This document shows, one piece after another, positions 34,477 through 36,203 of a stretch of DNA of 36,203 bases. The position numbers and the translations under genes are program-made. Location of the stretch: the NCBI GenBank assembly GCA_028712795.1, contig JAQTPT010000042.1:1-36203 (forward strand), given 5' to 3'. This stretch comes from Methylococcales bacterium. GTDB lineage: Bacteria; Pseudomonadota; Gammaproteobacteria; Methylococcales; Methylomonadaceae. Below the pieces are notes generated by a model. It ran no database searches. It was not told where the DNA came from and was given only the letters and a program-made list of their open reading frames with translations. How positions within the stretch are numbered: the first letter of the stretch is position 1; the number at the start of each line of letters is the position of its first letter.

Positions 34477-35431
34477 TCAACTATTTCAACTGGATGGGCA
34501 GCAGCTTGCAAAAATCTGTAAGCATTTAATGCCCGGACAAGATGATGAATTACTACTGTCCACGCTTCAATCGCTCAACCCCGATTTTCCCATTCGCTTG
34601 GCAAGAACGGGCGATGAATGGTATCGCTTGGGGGGCATCGTGGACATGGCGGGAAACCGTATCGCCAGTGATCTGGTTGAGTGGACGGAAAGAACATATA
34701 TCGAATGCGGAAAAAATCTGCAAACCCTGATTGACCATGCGCGGGCACAAAAGCTGATTGCCACGCGGCAAACGGGCAACACACTGCATTTTGTCGTGCA
34801 AACAGGCAGTAAAGCAGAACAATTCACTCAAATCGACATTGATAAAACCCATGAAATATCAGATCGGTTACTGGTAGGGATGCGCAATCCGCCTGAAGAT
34901 TTAGAAGAATTTATTGATCCACTGGATCCGGAATGTATAGAAACATTCTCTATCGGAACCGCACGTTATTCTTATCGACGTAAAACTGACGTGGCGATTT
35001 TCATGGATGAAATCAATAAATACCATGTCAAGGAGCATCCGGTCCAACGTTTTATGGATGACTGGAACCGAAGTAGCGCCTTGCAAAAGGCTGTACTTTC
35101 CGAGGACTGGATTGTCCGGCCTTTCAGGCACACTGGACGCTTCGGGGAACAAATCATTAACGTTGAAATTATCAATACCCAGCGAAAAAACGTACAGCAA
35201 CTGGACGATATTCACGGCAAAAAAGGCGTCCCGCTACATAATCTTTTAACCCGTTTTGACCGTCAGGCTGGCTACCCATTTGCCTGGTTCTTTTATATGG
35301 TTAAAGGCAAACTGGTTTCACCGCATAGCGGCATAGCTGTTTTTAAGGATGTTACCGGAGATTTTTCTTATTTACCGGAACGTGATGTCGCGGTGCTTAA
35401 GGATTGGGTAAACACGCCATATAGCGTGTAA
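34469..35431 (+). CDS. Uncharacterised nif-operon protein, 320 aa
   Basis: Start ATG 34469 (MTDQLFQLDGQQL), overlapping the LRV stop by 8 bp, is preferred to ATG 34442. No signal peptide, membrane span or cofactor motif is seen. The N-terminal region (to about 150) contains EWYRLGGIVDMAGNRIASDL and QKLIATRQTGNTLHFVVQTG, a mixed alpha/beta look. The C-terminal half has aromatic-rich DWIVRPFRHTGRFGEQIINV and GYPFAWFFYMVKGKLVSPHS. Not recognised by me. Tight packing behind nifY, DUF6129 and LRV genes argues it acts with nitrogenase assembly or protection. Confidence 0.8.
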   Translation: MTDQLFQLDGQQLAKICKHLMPGQDDELLLSTLQSLNPDFPIRLARTGDEWYRLGGIVDMAGNRIASDLVEWTERTYIECGKNLQTLIDHARAQKLIATRQTGNTLHFVVQTGSKAEQFTQIDIDKTHEISDRLLVGMRNPPEDLEEFIDPLDPECIETFSIGTARYSYRRKTDVAIFMDEINKYHVKEHPVQRFMDDWNRSSALQKAVLSEDWIVRPFRHTGRFGEQIINVEIINTQRKNVQQLDDIHGKKGVPLHNLLTRFDRQAGYPFAWFFYMVKGKLVSPHSGIAVFKDVTGDFSYLPERDVAVLKDWVNTPYSV

Positions 35432-35502
35432 CTAACACATTATTTTTTTATCAACGGCTTTGTCATGCAAAGCACACTTTGTAAAAACTAGGAGTAAAAA
35501 CT

Positions 35503-35721
35503 ATGTCAATTGCACAAATAAAAGCATTCTCAGAACAGGCTAAAACAGATCCGGAATTAAAAGAAAAACTGTTGGCGGTACAAAAAATAAGGGAGCTCAT
35601 TGCACTGGGTAAAGAATATAACTTTGAACTGGATGAAGTGGAGCTTTACCCGCCCAACGAACCCCAATTTGTCGAAGAGCAGCTATCTGAAAAAATGGCC
35701 AAAGCTTTGTTGAGAGTGTAA
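35503..35721 (+). CDS. Nif11-like small protein
   Basis: 72 aa; ATG 35503 with TAGGAGTAA upstream. Starts MSIAQIKAFSEQAKTDPELK, followed by EKLLAVQKIRELIALGKEYNF, matching the Nif11 domain (helical N-terminus, KxDPELxEKL, then xxAKExGFE). Nif11 was first noted in nif clusters and later as leader peptide of RiPP precursors. No Gly-Gly cleavage site and no Cys/Thr/Ser-rich core follow; the tail ELYPPNEPQFVEEQLSEKMA is acidic, so this is the nif version, not a precursor peptide. Possibly the last gene of the operon. Confidence 0.75.
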   Translation: MSIAQIKAFSEQAKTDPELKEKLLAVQKIRELIALGKEYNFELDEVELYPPNEPQFVEEQLSEKMAKALLRV

Positions 35722-36203
35722 GTTAGGGCACTGGTGTTTTTGCTCACCGCTTTTGATTATTTGCGGCATTCCGGGCATCACAATGTGAACGGCGGCATCC
35801 ATTTATCCCTGAGTACGAAATTGATGTTCCTTCTCTAGGAATCTGTCAGAGAACCATGATATAAATAGTATCGACACAACATCCGTGTTTGTTAGGCACA
35901 AAAATAACTCAATATCTTGAGTCCTATTTTTGTACTTGATGTGCTCTGATAGGTTTCTAGCGCCAACTTTTTTTTAAAGCTTTTATCGTGAAGATCCATG
36001 GGCTGTTCTGTTCAATCCGCAACTGGTTATTGATGAACCGCCAGGCAATTACCAGCTTCTGGATCGCGTCATAGCCTAGCCCATCTTCGTCACTTAAGCT
36101 GACAATTACTTATTATTTCAACAAGTTGAAATTTTTATTTTTTCTCAGTTGGCACTACAGATTTTTTGTTATCAATTATCGTCTTGCATTTACCTATCGA
36201 GTC
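35722..36203. other. Region after the nif operon
   Basis: No supported complete gene. 35899-35931 is a hairpin (see next entry). On the minus strand 35957-36109 is open for 50 codons (FINNQLRIEQNSPWIFTIKA; no Met, stops on both sides), perhaps a gene remnant. The stretch around 35761-35805 (GGCATTCCGGGCATCACAAT and a GGCGGCATCC copy) recalls IS21-type end repeats, not proven. Confidence 0.4.
35899..35931. terminator. Hairpin, candidate terminator of the nif operon
   Basis: CAAAAATA and ACTCAA pair with TTGAGT and TATTTTTG around a TATC loop, with a two-base bulge; the 3' arm ends in TATTTTTG, giving a U-rich tail. It lies about 180 bp after the Nif11-like gene. Confidence 0.55.

Noticed and set aside
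1..36203. CRISPR arrays, tRNA or rRNA genes
   Set aside because: No regularly spaced direct repeats and no tRNA- or rRNA-like sequence were seen on either strand by eye.

Overview
The window looks like a chromosomal piece of a nitrogen-fixing, methane-oxidising gammaproteobacterium (type I methanotroph, Methylococcales-like). This is inferred from a tetrahydrofolate C1 gene set (mtdA, glycerate 2-kinase, glyA, ftfL) close to a nifHDK operon, a phosphorylase-kinase-like gene with glucokinase, and moderate G+C. No pmo, mxa or xox gene is in the window, so the assignment is an inference.

Layout. 1-1522: the 3' end of obgE overlapping proB. 1523-2365: an IS graveyard with a probable IS3-family end and transposase scrap, a perfect 22-bp inverted repeat element, and a broken IS1595-family transposase. 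2366-3223 (-): a Q/N-rich SHOCT-domain protein. 3700-7889: a two-gene carbohydrate unit, a very large phosphorylase kinase alpha/beta-like (GH15-like) protein plus glucokinase, behind a sigma-54-like motif. 8057-10576 (-): a PEBP/YbhB protein with two plausible starts, an untracked 44-aa membrane protein, and SelO. 11403-19261: the C1/serine block mtdA-gckA-glyA-[island]-ftfL. The island holds an orphan protein with a HEPN-type RNSFVH motif and two PIN toxin-antitoxin pairs. 19373-20980: a tandem-ABC peptide-transporter ATPase. 21166-25154 (-): a PhoD-like phosphatase and an exported di-heme RoxA/CcpA-like protein with one unusual CX3CH site. 25928-26452: an IS21-family remnant with its terminal repeats. 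26569-27405 (-): a SIR2-like protein divergent from nifH. 27546-35721: a nif operon with a good -24/-12 promoter and NifA sites, in the order nifH, nifD, nifK, nifT, 2[4Fe-4S] ferredoxin, nifY/nafY-like, DUF6129-like protein, LRV FeS protein, unknown 320-aa protein and Nif11-like small protein.

How the genes work together. MtdA, FtfL and GlyA interconvert C1 units on tetrahydrofolate and feed serine; glycerate 2-kinase returns glycerate to central metabolism. NifH and NifDK are the nitrogenase; the ferredoxin, NifY-like, LRV and small proteins are nitrogenase accessory factors. Each spacer in nifH-D-K-T carries palindromic repeats that could tune relative expression. The most original leads are the SIR2-like protein beside nifH whose expected KLHG histidine position reads methionine, the uncharacterised tail of the nif operon, the HEPN-type protein inside the C1 operon, and the CX3CH heme site. 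All calls come from reading the sequence; no database search was run.
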